A stretch of 64,000 nt of DNA from Marinobacter bohaiensis (lineage in GTDB: Bacteria > Pseudomonadota > Gammaproteobacteria > Pseudomonadales > Oleiphilaceae). Shown piece by piece: positions 8,352 through 17,751 of this stretch. The DNA lies in contig NZ_QGEH01000001.1 in NCBI RefSeq assembly GCF_003258515.1, positions 1,178,001 to 1,242,000 on the forward strand, in the 5' to 3' direction. A program made the translations under genes and the position numbers. The notes below the pieces were generated by a model that saw only the letters and a program-made list of their open reading frames with translations, ran no database searches and was not told the origin of the DNA. Every line of letters begins with the position of its first letter. The first letter of the stretch is position 1.

Positions 8352-9638
8352 TCAGACCAGTCCCAGTGCCAGTGCCGGGAAGGCAATCAACAGGGCCAGC
8401 CGGAAGATGTCCGACATCACGAACGGCAGTACGCCCTTGAAGATGGACTGCAACGGCACGTCTTTCGCCACGCTCTTTATGACGAACACGTTCATACCCA
8501 CGGGCGGGGTGATCAGCCCCATTTCCACGGTGATCACCGCCACAATGCCGAACCAGACCGGATCGAAACCGGCGCTCTGGACCAGCGGCAGCACCACCGG
8601 CACCGTCAGCAGCAGCATCGCAATGCTGTCCATGACACAGCCCAGCACGATGAACAGGGCCAGCACCGCAAACAGCACACCGTAGGGCGGCCAGCCCAGT
8701 TGCCCGATCACGTCGGTCAGGTAGAAGGAAATCCGTGAGACTGACAGGAAGTAGCCGAAGATTTCCGCGCCCACCAGCATGAAGAAAATCATCACCGACA
8801 GTGCGAGCGTCTCTTCCACCGCGCCCATCAGGTCACGGAACGTCATACCGCGGAAGAAGGCGATGATCATGGTGATGAAGGCGCCAATGGCGGCGGCTTC
8901 GGTGGGCGTGAACAGACCGCTGTAGATGCCGCCGATGATCAGCAGGAACACGCACATGAAAGGCATGAAGCCGCGCATGCCCAGGATCTTGTCCTTGATG
9001 GTGTTGGCTTCGCCGGGCCTGGCGAGTTCCGGTTTGAAATGCACCAGCAGGGCAATGGTGATGCAGTAGAACACCAGCCCCAGGATGCCGGGGATCAGGC
9101 CGGCGATGAACATATCGCCCACCGACTGCTCGGTGATCAGCGCGTACAGCAGCAGGGCGATGCTGGGCGGAATCATGATGCCCAGCGTACCGCCGGCGGC
9201 GAGGGTGCCGGTGGCCAGGGAGTCGGCGTAGCCCAGCTTCTTCATTTCCGGCAGCGCCACCCGGGACATGCTGGCGGCGGTAGCCACCGACGAACCGGAA
9301 ATGGCGGAGAAGGTACCGCAGGCGGAGACCGCGGCCAGGGCCATACCACCGCGCCAGGCGCCGAACAGGGAGCGGGCGGCGTCGAACAGCTCGTTGGACA
9401 TGCGTGCCTTGGAGGCCAGAACCCCCATCAGCAGGAACATTGGAATGGGGCTGAAGCTGTAGTTGCTCAGGGTCTCGAACGGGCTGGTTTCCATGATCGC
9501 CAGGGCCGGATCGATGGCCACGATGGCGGTAAAGCCGATCACGCCGACACCGGCCATGGCCAGGGCGATGGGCAGGCGCACCGCGATCATCAACAGCATC
9601 AGGGCCACCAGCAGTAGCCCGATTACGGGTGCGCTCAT
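8352..9638 (-). CDS. TRAP transporter large permease (DctM-type)
   Basis: This 428-aa membrane protein has about 12 hydrophobic segments with the DctM hallmarks GTFSAISGSSVATAASMSRV (about residue 110), GGTLGIMIPPSIALLLY and the matching second repeat VILPLV...GLITPPVGMNVF. It is the ion-coupled translocation subunit of a tripartite transporter. It overlaps the small permease gene by 4 bases and has a GGAGGTTTCCC ribosome-binding site. Since the unit begins with galA, the likely cargo is gallate or a related hydroxybenzoate. That cargo is inferred from context. Confidence 0.92.
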   Translation of the reverse strand: MSAPVIGLLLVALMLLMIAVRLPIALAMAGVGVIGFTAIVAIDPALAIMETSPFETLSNYSFSPIPMFLLMGVLASKARMSNELFDAARSLFGAWRGGMALAAVSACGTFSAISGSSVATAASMSRVALPEMKKLGYADSLATGTLAAGGTLGIMIPPSIALLLYALITEQSVGDMFIAGLIPGILGLVFYCITIALLVHFKPELARPGEANTIKDKILGMRGFMPFMCVFLLIIGGIYSGLFTPTEAAAIGAFITMIIAFFRGMTFRDLMGAVEETLALSVMIFFMLVGAEIFGYFLSVSRISFYLTDVIGQLGWPPYGVLFAVLALFIVLGCVMDSIAMLLLTVPVVLPLVQSAGFDPVWFGIVAVITVEMGLITPPVGMNVFVIKSVAKDVPLQSIFKGVLPFVMSDIFRLALLIAFPALALGLV

Positions 9639-10144
9639 TGGGAAACCTCCTTGCCGGTGGCCAGTCCGGCCAGGCCGACGCTGACGCCACGCAGGGCCAT
9701 CAGCCCCAGCGGAATGGTCGCCAGAAAGTAAATGTTGCTCAGGGGAATCAGCAGGTCCTGGGTCAGTTCCTGGCTCATCTGGGCGTTATGCCAGGCGTCG
9801 ACGAAGCGCCAGCACAGCAGGCCGCCGAAGACTCCAAAGACCATGGTGTAGAAACTGTCGATACGCACGATCGTTGTGGGGGACATCTTCTGGGTGAAAA
9901 GATCGACGATCAGCTGACCCTTGTCGATGGCGTACGGAAAAGCCAGCAGGATGGCGAACAGCAATCCGTACTTGACCAGCTCGATACCGCCGGGGAACGT
10001 CAGGTCGATGGCACCGCCCGTAGCCGAAAAAATGGCTCGCGCCGCCACATCGAGGACGACGCAAACCATGATGGCCAGTAGGAGGATGCCGCCTGCGCGA
10101 TAGAGGATCAGACAGATTCGATCTATAAGCTTGCAGACAGACAT
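9635..10144 (-). CDS. TRAP transporter small permease (DctQ-type)
   Basis: This 169-aa protein has four transmembrane helices (about residues 12-34, 50-70, 90-112 and 130-152), the layout of the DctQ subunit that bridges the large permease and the binding protein. The conserved middle segment is GGIELVKYGLLFAILLAFPYA. An AGAGGTAG ribosome-binding site precedes the ATG. It lies between the genes for its two partner subunits. Confidence 0.9.
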   Translation of the reverse strand: MSVCKLIDRICLILYRAGGILLLAIMVCVVLDVAARAIFSATGGAIDLTFPGGIELVKYGLLFAILLAFPYAIDKGQLIVDLFTQKMSPTTIVRIDSFYTMVFGVFGGLLCWRFVDAWHNAQMSQELTQDLLIPLSNIYFLATIPLGLMALRGVSVGLAGLATGKEVSQ

Positions 10145-10175
10145 GCAGTACTACCTCTGGGATTGAATCAGGCGT

Positions 10176-11195
10176 TTACGAGCCGCACTCGCTCGTCAGC
10201 GCCTTGGCCTGTGAATAAACATCTTCAGCAGGCAATCCCTTCTGCTTCAGCTCTTCCAGGTAATCGTTGGTGGTCTTTTCGAACAGCTCCTTCCAGGCCG
10301 CCATCTTGTCGGTGCCCTTGATTTCCGTGATCTGGTCACCGGCCTCGACGGCTTCGGCGCGGCCCTTGTCGTCCAGTTCGTCGAACAGCACGCCGAAGTG
10401 CTTGGCCTGGGCCAGGCCGGAGTGATCGTCGATCACTTTCTGCAGGTCCGCCGGCAGCTTGTTGTAGACGTCCTTGTTCATGGTCATGACGAAGGCCAGG
10501 GAGTACAGGCCGATCTCGGAGTGGTAGCCGGTCTGCTCGGCCAGGCGGAAGCTCTTCACGCCTTCCCAGGGCATGGCAACGCCGTCCAGTACGCCGCGCT
10601 GCAGGGCCGGGTAGGTGTCCGGTGCGGGCATGCCAACCGGCTGGGCGCCCTGGCCTTCCAGCATCTCGCCGACCACCGTGGTCGGGCGGCGGACCTTGAG
10701 GCCGGCCAGGTCTTGCGGTGTGTTGACCGGCGTTTCCCGGGTGTGGATGTGGCCGGGGCCATGCATGAACAGGAACAGCGGATGGGTTTCATCCAGTTCC
10801 TTGCTGATCAGCTTCTCGTCGTACAGGGATTGCAGCATGCAGGAGCCCTGTTTGGCGCTGTCGATCAGGCCCGGCAGCTCGGACACTTCAGTGAGCGGGA
10901 AACGGTTGGCGGTGTAGCCGGGAATCACGGTGGAGATATCGGTGATGCCGTAGCGCACCGAATCCCAGCTCTGGGTGGCCTTGGTCAGGGTCTGGGACGG
11001 GAAGATCTGGATCTCCAGCCGGTGGTTGGAGTCTTCCTCGATGGACTCGGCCCAGGCTTTGACGGTCTGGTTGAACTCGGAGTTGGCCGGCCACCAGTGG
11101 GCCAGGCGCAGGGTGTGTTCCGCCGCCTGGGCAGCCGGTTGAACGAACAGCAGGGTGGCGGCGCAGACAGCGGCCGCCCGATTCAGTTTGAACAT
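10176..11195 (-). CDS. TRAP substrate-binding protein (DctP-type)
   Basis: This 339-aa periplasmic protein has a cleavable signal peptide (residues 1-24, AQA-AEH) and the DctP fold. The motif LAGLKVRRP (about residue 165), with the Arg that clamps substrate carboxylates, is present, as are GVLDGVAMPWEG and the long C-terminal helix. It would capture an organic or aromatic acid for the DctQM pair. The gene is 81 bases downstream of galA on the same strand, pointing to gallate-type substrates. Aromatic-acid binding is known for some DctP proteins, but the ligand here is inferred. Confidence 0.92.
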   Translation of the reverse strand: MFKLNRAAAVCAATLLFVQPAAQAAEHTLRLAHWWPANSEFNQTVKAWAESIEEDSNHRLEIQIFPSQTLTKATQSWDSVRYGITDISTVIPGYTANRFPLTEVSELPGLIDSAKQGSCMLQSLYDEKLISKELDETHPLFLFMHGPGHIHTRETPVNTPQDLAGLKVRRPTTVVGEMLEGQGAQPVGMPAPDTYPALQRGVLDGVAMPWEGVKSFRLAEQTGYHSEIGLYSLAFVMTMNKDVYNKLPADLQKVIDDHSGLAQAKHFGVLFDELDDKGRAEAVEAGDQITEIKGTDKMAAWKELFEKTTNDYLEELKQKGLPAEDVYSQAKALTSECGS

Positions 11196-11276
11196 GGTCG
11201 TTCCTTGTTGTTGTGTGGACTTTGGTTATGTGGACTGGCGTGTTGTGAAAACGCGGGGCCCGGAGGCCCCGTCCCC

Positions 11277-12530
11277 TTACTTTTTGCCGACCGAGTACTG
11301 GATCGACACGTTGCGGCTCTTCTGGAAGGTTTCCATGTCTTCGCCGCGCATGCTGGCGTAGATCTCGGGATTGGATACCCCAATCACCGCGCCCATCTTC
11401 TCCAGCATGAAAAAGATCACCCCGTAGCGGATCATCTCGATCCACTTGCGGCCGCGGATCAGGTCGCGCTCCTCCTCGGTGAGTTCGAATTCCTCGAACA
11501 GCACTTCCGGCTCCTCCAGGAAGCGCTGGCGGTGGGCCGGCTCGATCAGCCGGTGCAGGAAGTCGTTGATCCGGTAGGCCCGGTGGCTGGTTTCCAGGTC
11601 AAACAGATAGGTGCCCGGGAGTTTTTCCATACCGTCCAGCTCGTGGGTGAGCTGCTTGCGGTGGGCGTCCAGTTCGGACTCGGCCGGGCGTTCGCCCTGG
11701 TCCTCGAAGATGACCGTGGCGATGTTGGTCATCGACGGCAGGTAGCTGGTGGAGTGCACCCGCTTGACGGTGTCCGACAGCGCGCCGCGCATGATCAGCC
11801 ACATGATCACCTCGGAGCCTTCGGCACCGCCGAGTTCGGCGTATTCGGCGATGGTCATGTTGGTCAGGACCTGGGGATCTTTTTCCAGCAGGTCGACGAA
11901 GCGCACGTCCCACTCTTCGTTGTTGAAGCCGCAGCGCTCACCATGCACCTGGTGTGACAGGCCGCCGGTCGCCGCGATGGCCACGCGCAGATCTTCCGGG
12001 TAGGACTCGATGGCGCGGCGCAGGGCCTGCCCCATCCTGAAGCAGCGCTTGGCGGTCGGAATCGGGAACTGCAGAACGCCCACCTGCAGCGGCACGATGG
12101 TGCCGCGCCAGCCATCGGCGTCCGGCGAGATCATCGACAGCGGCGAGAAACAACCGTGATCCAGCGGCTTCTTCTGGAAGACCGACAGGTCGAACTCGTC
12201 GTTCATCAGCGACTGGGCAATGTGACGCGACAGCGCGGCGTGGCCCTTGGTGGGTGGGTAGTCCCGGGCACCGCCCCCTTCGTCAGCGGTGCGGTAAACG
12301 TCATCGACACCCAGCGCGAACGGTGAGTAGTGATCGAAGAAAAAAGAGGTGATGTGATCGTTGAAAATCATGAACAGGACGTCAATGTCCTGATCGTCGA
12401 CCCACTGCTGAACGTGCCGGAAGCCTTCAAAGATCGGCGACCAGGCGGGGTCTTCAGACTTGTTGGTGTCTTTCGCGAAACCAATCGTGGGGGAGTGGGA
12501 TGCGCCGATCCCACCGATAATTCTGGCCAT
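11277..12530 (-). CDS. galA: Gallate dioxygenase
   Basis: This 417-aa class III extradiol dioxygenase opens gallate to 4-oxalomesaconate using Fe(II). The catalytic LigB-like domain occupies about residues 1-280. Iron-site and active-site histidines are expected in GASHSPTIG, IFNDHITSFFFDH and TGGLSHQVHGERCGFNN, the last a hallmark of GalA/DesB. The C-terminal third (about 300-417) is a fused LigA-like helical domain. Length and motif order match Pseudomonas putida GalA. An AGGGAGAGC ribosome-binding site precedes the ATG. It heads a unit with the TRAP transporter genes and is divergent from the LysR gene. Confidence 0.93.
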   Translation of the reverse strand: MARIIGGIGASHSPTIGFAKDTNKSEDPAWSPIFEGFRHVQQWVDDQDIDVLFMIFNDHITSFFFDHYSPFALGVDDVYRTADEGGGARDYPPTKGHAALSRHIAQSLMNDEFDLSVFQKKPLDHGCFSPLSMISPDADGWRGTIVPLQVGVLQFPIPTAKRCFRMGQALRRAIESYPEDLRVAIAATGGLSHQVHGERCGFNNEEWDVRFVDLLEKDPQVLTNMTIAEYAELGGAEGSEVIMWLIMRGALSDTVKRVHSTSYLPSMTNIATVIFEDQGERPAESELDAHRKQLTHELDGMEKLPGTYLFDLETSHRAYRINDFLHRLIEPAHRQRFLEEPEVLFEEFELTEEERDLIRGRKWIEMIRYGVIFFMLEKMGAVIGVSNPEIYASMRGEDMETFQKSRNVSIQYSVGKK

Positions 12531-12670
12531 GCTAGCTCTCCCTTGTACGGGTCTTGTAATCGTTTCAGAGCTGTTGAATCCGATTCAGTTGCTCACGCGT
12601 TTCGTACGCGACCTTGGTAACGACCTTCAAAGCTATTCCTTGCGCGATAAAGAAACAATGGGTCATGATG

Positions 12671-12699
12671 GGAACGAATCGTTTCTTTTTGGAAACGAA
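12671..12699. promoter_or_regulatory. Candidate LysR operator in the galA-galR spacer
   Basis: The spacer contains the near-palindrome GGAACGA-A-TCGTTTC (12671-12685), followed by a third copy of the half site as GGAAACGA at 12691-12698. A related AATCGTTTC also occurs near 12550. Repeated half sites between divergent genes are typical of LysR-type regulation. No binding data exist, so this is inference from symmetry and position. Confidence 0.45.
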
Positions 12700-12733
12700 C
12701 AATCCGATGCCTGAATGTCGTGGGAGGTGCAGC

Positions 12734-13699
12734 GTGCGCTGGTATATCGATGACGTGCCGGTCTTTGTGGCGGTGGTGGAAACCCAGAGCGTGACCCAGG
12801 CTGCGCAGCAGTTGGGTATCTCCAAATCCAAGGTCAGCAAGACGCTGAGTCGCCTTGAGGAGGGGCTGGGGGTACGCCTGCTCAAGCGCAATTCCCGCAA
12901 CATCCATGTCACCAGCGAGGGCGAGACGTTCTACCGCCATGCCATTCCCATCCTTGAGCAGGTGAGCGAGGCGGACAACATCATGGCGGGGCTCACAGCG
13001 GTCCCCAGCGGACGTCTGGTGGCGGCGTTACCAGTGGCGTTCGCCCGGGAGTTCGTGGCGCCGCGCCTGGTGGAGTTCCGGGAGCGCTTCCCGGGCATCG
13101 AGCTGGAGCTGATCATGGCCAGTCATTCGGTGGACATCATCCGCGACCAGATCGACGTGGCGGTGGTGATCGGCGCGCTGGCGGATTCCGAGCTGGTGTC
13201 GCGCCCGCTTTACCAGGGCAACCTGATCTGGGTCACGACGCCGGCGTACGCCGCAAAACACGCCATCGACCCGGAGTCGACCGACCCGGTGCCCCATGTC
13301 CAGATCTGCGAGAAGCGCTACGGCATCCGGCAGTTTCCGGTGCACCTGCCGGGCGGGCCCGGGACGCTGGATCTGGCACACGGTCTCATCCACGCCAACG
13401 ACCCGCTGGTGGTGCGGGAGTTCGTGCTCAATGGCGGCGGCGTGTCCTGTGTGCCCGACCAGTATTGCCGCAAATACCTGGAGGACGGCCGCCTGGTCCA
13501 GGTGTTCGAGCAGGTGCGCTTCCAGGAGTCGGCGTCGATCCTTTCGGCGATCTATCCCGGGCGGCGGTTGATGTCCGGCAAGATTCGCGCGTTTCTCGAT
13601 TTTCTCAATGAAGTGGCGGAAACCATTCGCGCCGACAACCCCGGCAGCCGTGTTCCCGAAGTGCATGCGGGACGGCGCCCGGGAACCGGGTTTCTCTAA
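12734..13699 (+). CDS. galR: LysR-family regulator of gallate catabolism (GalR-like)
   Basis: This 321-aa protein has an N-terminal winged helix-turn-helix (about residues 1-60; VTQAAQQLGISKSKVSKTLSRLEEGLG) and a LysR effector-binding domain (about 90-300). Its position divergent from galA and upstream of the hydratase-aldolase-tautomerase genes matches GalR, the activator of gallate genes. GTG at 12734 is chosen because GGGAGG lies 6 bases upstream and family homology begins at RWYIDD. A longer frame from 12614 would add about 40 unsupported residues. Responsiveness to gallate is inferred from context. Confidence 0.85.
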   Translation: MRWYIDDVPVFVAVVETQSVTQAAQQLGISKSKVSKTLSRLEEGLGVRLLKRNSRNIHVTSEGETFYRHAIPILEQVSEADNIMAGLTAVPSGRLVAALPVAFAREFVAPRLVEFRERFPGIELELIMASHSVDIIRDQIDVAVVIGALADSELVSRPLYQGNLIWVTTPAYAAKHAIDPESTDPVPHVQICEKRYGIRQFPVHLPGGPGTLDLAHGLIHANDPLVVREFVLNGGGVSCVPDQYCRKYLEDGRLVQVFEQVRFQESASILSAIYPGRRLMSGKIRAFLDFLNEVAETIRADNPGSRVPEVHAGRRPGTGFL

Positions 13700-13852
13700 A
13701 TTGAATATCCGGGTGTCTAAATTGGAATAGCCATGAAAGTGGTGGTGGGTCATAAATTGAGGTAATGGAAGGCGGCTTTGCCCCGGGCCGGCCCAAAGGG
13801 CTCGAACAGCCTGCCTTTGCCAATAACAAATCCCCCCAATGGAGCTGCCGCA

Positions 13853-14890
13853 ATGATTATCGACTGTCACGGCCACTACACCACCACGCCACCCCAGGTG
13901 GGCGACTATCGCGAGAAACAGAAGGAAGCCCTGGCCCGGGATCCCGAGCACGTCGGCGAGAAAGGCCGCATCGTCATCAGCGACGATGAAATCCGCGAGA
14001 GCATCGAGGGCAACCAGCTGCGCCTGCAGCAGGAGCGCGGGACCGACCTGACCATTTTCTCACCGCGGGCAAGCTGGATGGGGCACCACATCGGCAACGC
14101 CCATACCAGCCGTTTCTGGACCGAGCACCAGAACGATCTGATTCGCCGGGTGTGCGACCTGTTTCCCGAGAACTTCGTGCCGGTGGCGCAACTGCCGCAG
14201 TCCCCCGGCGTCGATCCCACCGGCTGCGTGGCGGAAATCGACCGGACCGTGGGCGAAATGGGCTTTATCGGGATCAACCTGAATCCGGATCCGTCCGGCG
14301 GTCACTGGACCGGTCCGTCACTGGGCGACCGCGCCTTCTATCCGGTCTACGAGAAAATGGTGGAATACGACGTGCCTGCGATGATCCACGTCAGTGCCGC
14401 CTGCAACCCGTGCTTCCACACCACCGGCTCCCATTACCTGGGTGCCGACACCACCGGTTTCCAGCAGTTGATGATGTCCGACGTGTTCAAGGACTTCCCG
14501 TCGCTGAAAGTCATCATCCCTCATGGCGGCGGCGCCGTGCCCTATCACTGGGGCCGCTTCCGCGGGCTGGCGCAGGACAAGGGCCTGGGAACGCTCGACG
14601 AGCTGGTGCTCAGGAACATCTTCTTCGACACCTGCGTCTACCACCAGCAGGGCATCGACCTCCTGCTGAAGGTGATTCCCGAGGAGAACATCCTGTTCGC
14701 GTCCGAGATGATCGGGGCGGTACGCGGCATCGATCCGGAATCGGGGCATCATTTCGATGATACCCGCCGCTACATCGACAACAGTCCACACGTGGACGCG
14801 GCCGGCCGCCAGAAGATTTTCGAGGGCAACGCCCGTCGCGTGTTCAGTCGCCTGGACTCGCTGCTGGCCAGGAAGGAGGCAAGCGCATGA
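13853..14890 (+). CDS. ligJ: 4-oxalomesaconate hydratase, LigJ-type amidohydrolase
   Basis: This 345-aa amidohydrolase-2 enzyme adds water to 4-oxalomesaconate to give 4-carboxy-4-hydroxy-2-oxoadipate. Metal-binding motifs are visible: DCHGHYTT (residues 4-11, HxH), MIHVSAACN, and [15 protein letters not shown] (about 223-237), all typical of LigJ. Length fits Sphingomonad LigJ (about 341 aa). The start has GGAG 8 bases before ATG. It overlaps the next gene by 4 bases. P. putida uses an unrelated hydratase, GalB, for this step, so the enzyme choice is notable. Confidence 0.9.
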   Translation: MIIDCHGHYTTTPPQVGDYREKQKEALARDPEHVGEKGRIVISDDEIRESIEGNQLRLQQERGTDLTIFSPRASWMGHHIGNAHTSRFWTEHQNDLIRRVCDLFPENFVPVAQLPQSPGVDPTGCVAEIDRTVGEMGFIGINLNPDPSGGHWTGPSLGDRAFYPVYEKMVEYDVPAMIHVSAACNPCFHTTGSHYLGADTTGFQQLMMSDVFKDFPSLKVIIPHGGGAVPYHWGRFRGLAQDKGLGTLDELVLRNIFFDTCVYHQQGIDLLLKVIPEENILFASEMIGAVRGIDPESGHHFDDTRRYIDNSPHVDAAGRQKIFEGNARRVFSRLDSLLARKEASA

Positions 14891-15564
14891 AAGAGACCAT
14901 CGTCGTACAGAACATTGAGCGCGCCGACGAAGCGGTGATCCAGGGGCTGGCTGAATGCGGCGTGGCGACCATCCACGAGGCCCAGGGCCGTATCGGCCTG
15001 CTGGCCGATTACATGACGCCCATCCAGCAGGATCGCTGCGTGGCGGGTTCGGCGCTGACCATCAGCGGCGCCGCCGGTGACAACTGGATGATGCACGTGG
15101 CGATCGAGCAGGCCCAACCCGGCGACATGCTGGTGTTCGCACCGACGTCCCCGTCCAATCACGGGTTCTTCGGCGATTTGCTGGCCACCTCCGCCCAGGT
15201 GCGCGGCGTGGTGGGCCTGGTGATTGACGGCGGCGTGCGCGACACCCGCGACCTGCGCGAGATGAACTTCCCGGTCTGGTCCCGCTATGTGCACTCCCAG
15301 GGCACGATCAAGGAGACCGTGGGCTCGGTGAACGTGCCGCTGGTCTGCGCCGAGGCGCTGATCCATCCGGGGGATGTGATTGTGGCGGACGATGACGGCG
15401 TCGTGGTGGTGCGCCGGGAGAAGGCGGCCGAGGTGCTGGAGCTGTCCCGGGCCCGTATGGCCCGGGAAGAGGAAAAGCGGGTGCGCCTGGCCAACGGTGA
15501 ACTGGGCCTGGACATCTACGACATGCGTCCGCGCCTGAAGAAAAAAGGGCTCAAGTATGTCTGA
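14887..15564 (+). CDS. ligK: 4-carboxy-4-hydroxy-2-oxoadipate aldolase (LigK/GalC)
   Basis: This 225-aa enzyme cleaves 4-carboxy-4-hydroxy-2-oxoadipate to pyruvate and oxaloacetate and usually also decarboxylates oxaloacetate. It belongs to the RraA-like class II aldolase group. The diagnostic stretch [12 protein letters not shown] (about residue 117) carries the Arg-Asp pair that binds pyruvate and metal, and [14 protein letters not shown] is the family C-terminal strand. The gene starts inside the end of ligJ and overlaps galD by 8 bases, so the three are translationally coupled. Confidence 0.93.
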   Translation: MKETIVVQNIERADEAVIQGLAECGVATIHEAQGRIGLLADYMTPIQQDRCVAGSALTISGAAGDNWMMHVAIEQAQPGDMLVFAPTSPSNHGFFGDLLATSAQVRGVVGLVIDGGVRDTRDLREMNFPVWSRYVHSQGTIKETVGSVNVPLVCAEALIHPGDVIVADDDGVVVVRREKAAEVLELSRARMAREEEKRVRLANGELGLDIYDMRPRLKKKGLKYV

Positions 15565-16615
15565 CGGCGTGCGCTGCATGTGGATGCGCGGCGGGACGTC
15601 CAAGGGCGGTTACTTCCTGGAGGACGATCTTCCGGCCGACAGCGCGGCCCGCGATGCCCTGTTGCTGCGTGTGATGGGCTCCCCCGACCCGCGCCAGATC
15701 GACGGCATGGGCGGCGCGGACCCGCTGACCTCCAAGGTGGCGGTGGTGCGTCCCTCACAGCGTGACGATGCCGACGTGGACTACCTGTTCCTGCAGGTGT
15801 TCGTGGATCAGGCGTTGGTCACCGATGCCCAGAACTGCGGCAATATCCTGGCCGGCGTGGGCCCGTTTGCGCTGGAGAGGGGGTTGGTGCAAGCGCAGGG
15901 TGAGGTCACCGACGTGCGCATCTTCATGCGCAACACCGGGCAGGTCGTGACGGCCCGGGTCGCCACGCCCAATGGCCGGGTCAGCTACGAAGGCGACGCC
16001 CGCATCGACGGCGTGCCCGGCTCCGGCGCGCCGATCCCGGTCACCTTCCACGACACGGCCGGCTCCAGCTGCGGGGCCCTGCTGCCCACGGGGCAGGTGC
16101 GCGATGTGATCGACGGTGTCGACGTCACGCTGATCGACAACGGCATGCCGGTGGTGGTCATGCGCGCCAGCGATCTGGGTATTCGCGGTGACGAGCGTCG
16201 CGACGAGCTGGAGGCCAACAGCGCCTTGCGTAAACGGCTCGAGTCGATCCGCCTGCAGGCCGGCCCCCTGATGAACCTGGGGGATGTGACGGAAAAATCG
16301 GTGCCGAAGATGACCCTGGTCAGCGAGCCCAGGGCGGGCGGTGCCATTGCCACGCGGACGTTCATTCCGCATCGGTGCCACGCCTCAATTGGCGTGCTGG
16401 GCGCGGTCAGCGTGGCGTCGGCAGCGGTGTTGCCCGGCTCGCCGGCGGCTGAGGTGGCGCAGATCCCGCCCACCGGGGACGCCGGCCTGGTGCTGGATGT
16501 GGAGCATCCCACCGGCTCAATGGGCGTTACCCTGACGCTCGATGCCGCCGGTCAGCCCATCGCAGCCGGCCTGTTGCGGACCGCTCGCAAGCTGTTCGAC
16601 GGTCAGGTGTTCTGA
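15557..16615 (+). CDS. galD: 4-oxalomesaconate tautomerase (GalD)
   Basis: This 352-aa PrpF-family protein has the diaminopimelate-epimerase-like two-domain fold. The N-terminus [15 protein letters not shown] is the GalD/PrpF signature, and [17 protein letters not shown] and [16 protein letters not shown] follow with the expected catalytic Cys. It converts the keto form of 4-oxalomesaconate to the enol form needed by the hydratase. It is the last gene of the ligJ-ligK-galD unit and is convergent with an O-methyltransferase. Confidence 0.92.
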   Translation: MSDGVRCMWMRGGTSKGGYFLEDDLPADSAARDALLLRVMGSPDPRQIDGMGGADPLTSKVAVVRPSQRDDADVDYLFLQVFVDQALVTDAQNCGNILAGVGPFALERGLVQAQGEVTDVRIFMRNTGQVVTARVATPNGRVSYEGDARIDGVPGSGAPIPVTFHDTAGSSCGALLPTGQVRDVIDGVDVTLIDNGMPVVVMRASDLGIRGDERRDELEANSALRKRLESIRLQAGPLMNLGDVTEKSVPKMTLVSEPRAGGAIATRTFIPHRCHASIGVLGAVSVASAAVLPGSPAAEVAQIPPTGDAGLVLDVEHPTGSMGVTLTLDAAGQPIAAGLLRTARKLFDGQVF

Positions 16616-16648
16616 CCGTCGAACGACGATGTCGACGGTTGCCGCGTT

Positions 16649-17275
16649 TCAGCTGGCGCCGTCGCTATGCTTCTGGTCGCGAAAGCGGCTGAGCTCCAGC
16701 CCGGTGCCCACCGGCAACAGCACGCTGGTCATGCCTTCTTTGGCACGGACCGCCCGACCATAGGCCTGCACGTTTTCTCCGCCCGGGCGAATCATGTTAT
16801 CCGCTACGATCATCGCGCCCGGCTTCAGCTTGGGATAGAAGGCTTCCAGGCAGGGCACGTACAGATCTTTCCAAAGATCCAGCAGCACGAAATCGATGCC
16901 TTCATCCAGATCGTTGATCATGGCGACCGCGTCGCCCACGCGGAAGTCGATGAAGTCGGCAAGGCCCGCCTTGGTGGCCATTTCCCGGGCGAACTCCGAT
17001 TTGTGCGCTTCCTGCTCCATGGTGATCACCCGGCCACCGCTGGCCCGTGCGGCGTCGGCCAGCCAGATGCCGGAGTAGCCCATCGACGTGCCCAGTTCGA
17101 GAATGCGGGGGCGATCGAGGCTGCGCACCAGGGTGTTGAGCAGCTGTCCGGTTTCCGGGCCGACGGCCATGAAGCGATGGGCACGATCCTGTCGCTCCGG
17201 ATCACGCGGTTTGTCCCGCTCCTGTCGAATCAAGTCGTGATAGTGGTCGATGACGGCCTGAACCTGAGTGTCCAT
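16649..17275 (-). CDS. Class I O-methyltransferase
   Basis: This 208-aa enzyme has the SAM motif LELGTSMGYSGIWLADAA (about residues 62-79), an acidic loop VITMEQE, and IDFVLLDLWKD plus IVADNMIRPG, the cation-dependent catechol-O-methyltransferase-like pattern. Such enzymes methylate vicinal hydroxyls of catechols. Placed beside gallate genes, it might methylate or detoxify gallate-like catechols, but nothing in the sequence proves that. ATG 17275 is preferred because motif spacing is normal from there. Longer in-frame starts reach 17410. Confidence 0.83.
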   Translation of the reverse strand: MDTQVQAVIDHYHDLIRQERDKPRDPERQDRAHRFMAVGPETGQLLNTLVRSLDRPRILELGTSMGYSGIWLADAARASGGRVITMEQEAHKSEFAREMATKAGLADFIDFRVGDAVAMINDLDEGIDFVLLDLWKDLYVPCLEAFYPKLKPGAMIVADNMIRPGGENVQAYGRAVRAKEGMTSVLLPVGTGLELSRFRDQKHSDGAS

Positions 17276-17751
17276 AGTGAGTTCCGTTCGCAAAACTGAA
17301 TGAAATGACGGGCGATCGAACGAGCGCTTCGCCCGGCCGGTCCGCGCATTACGGCACAGCCCGGCGGTCCCTTCAAGCCACGCCTGATACGAAATCATGC
17401 TCTTCGTCACATGGCTTCGGGGTGAGCCCGATTTCCGCAGTCGTCAATTTCTCCGCCTCCTTCGCAACGTGTCATGGCGGTCGCTTCATTACGGCTGGAG
17501 AGGCTGCTGCGCGTGGGTGATTCACAAAAAAGAATGGCGCTTCATAAAATCCGATTTCTCCGCTCCGATTTGGTTTGGTTCTCTAGTCTTGCCTTTTTTG
17601 AATCGATAGAGAGAACAAAGAATTTCCAACGGAACCATTAAAAACTGAAGATTTTTCTAACTGCTAGCCGCAGTTGGTATTCGCGGCCGATTCCCGGAAT
17701 TGGGTCGCTTGCCAAATAAAAACAATGTTTTATTGCAGGAGCGACAACTAG
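17276..17751. other. AT-richer intergenic region before the porin
   Basis: This 476-base stretch separates the O-methyltransferase and porin genes. Its right half (17520-17750) is clearly AT-richer than neighbouring genes, as expected for a strong porin promoter and leader. A 70-codon plus-strand frame at 17397-17609 has no recognisable product and was not accepted. Confidence 0.4.

Noticed and set aside
10398-11957. 519-codon open frame on the plus strand
   Set aside because: It runs antisense across both the TRAP binding-protein gene and galA, two clearly real genes.
17397-17609. 70-codon plus-strand frame before the porin
   Set aside because: No ribosome-binding site and an Arg/Trp-rich random-looking product.
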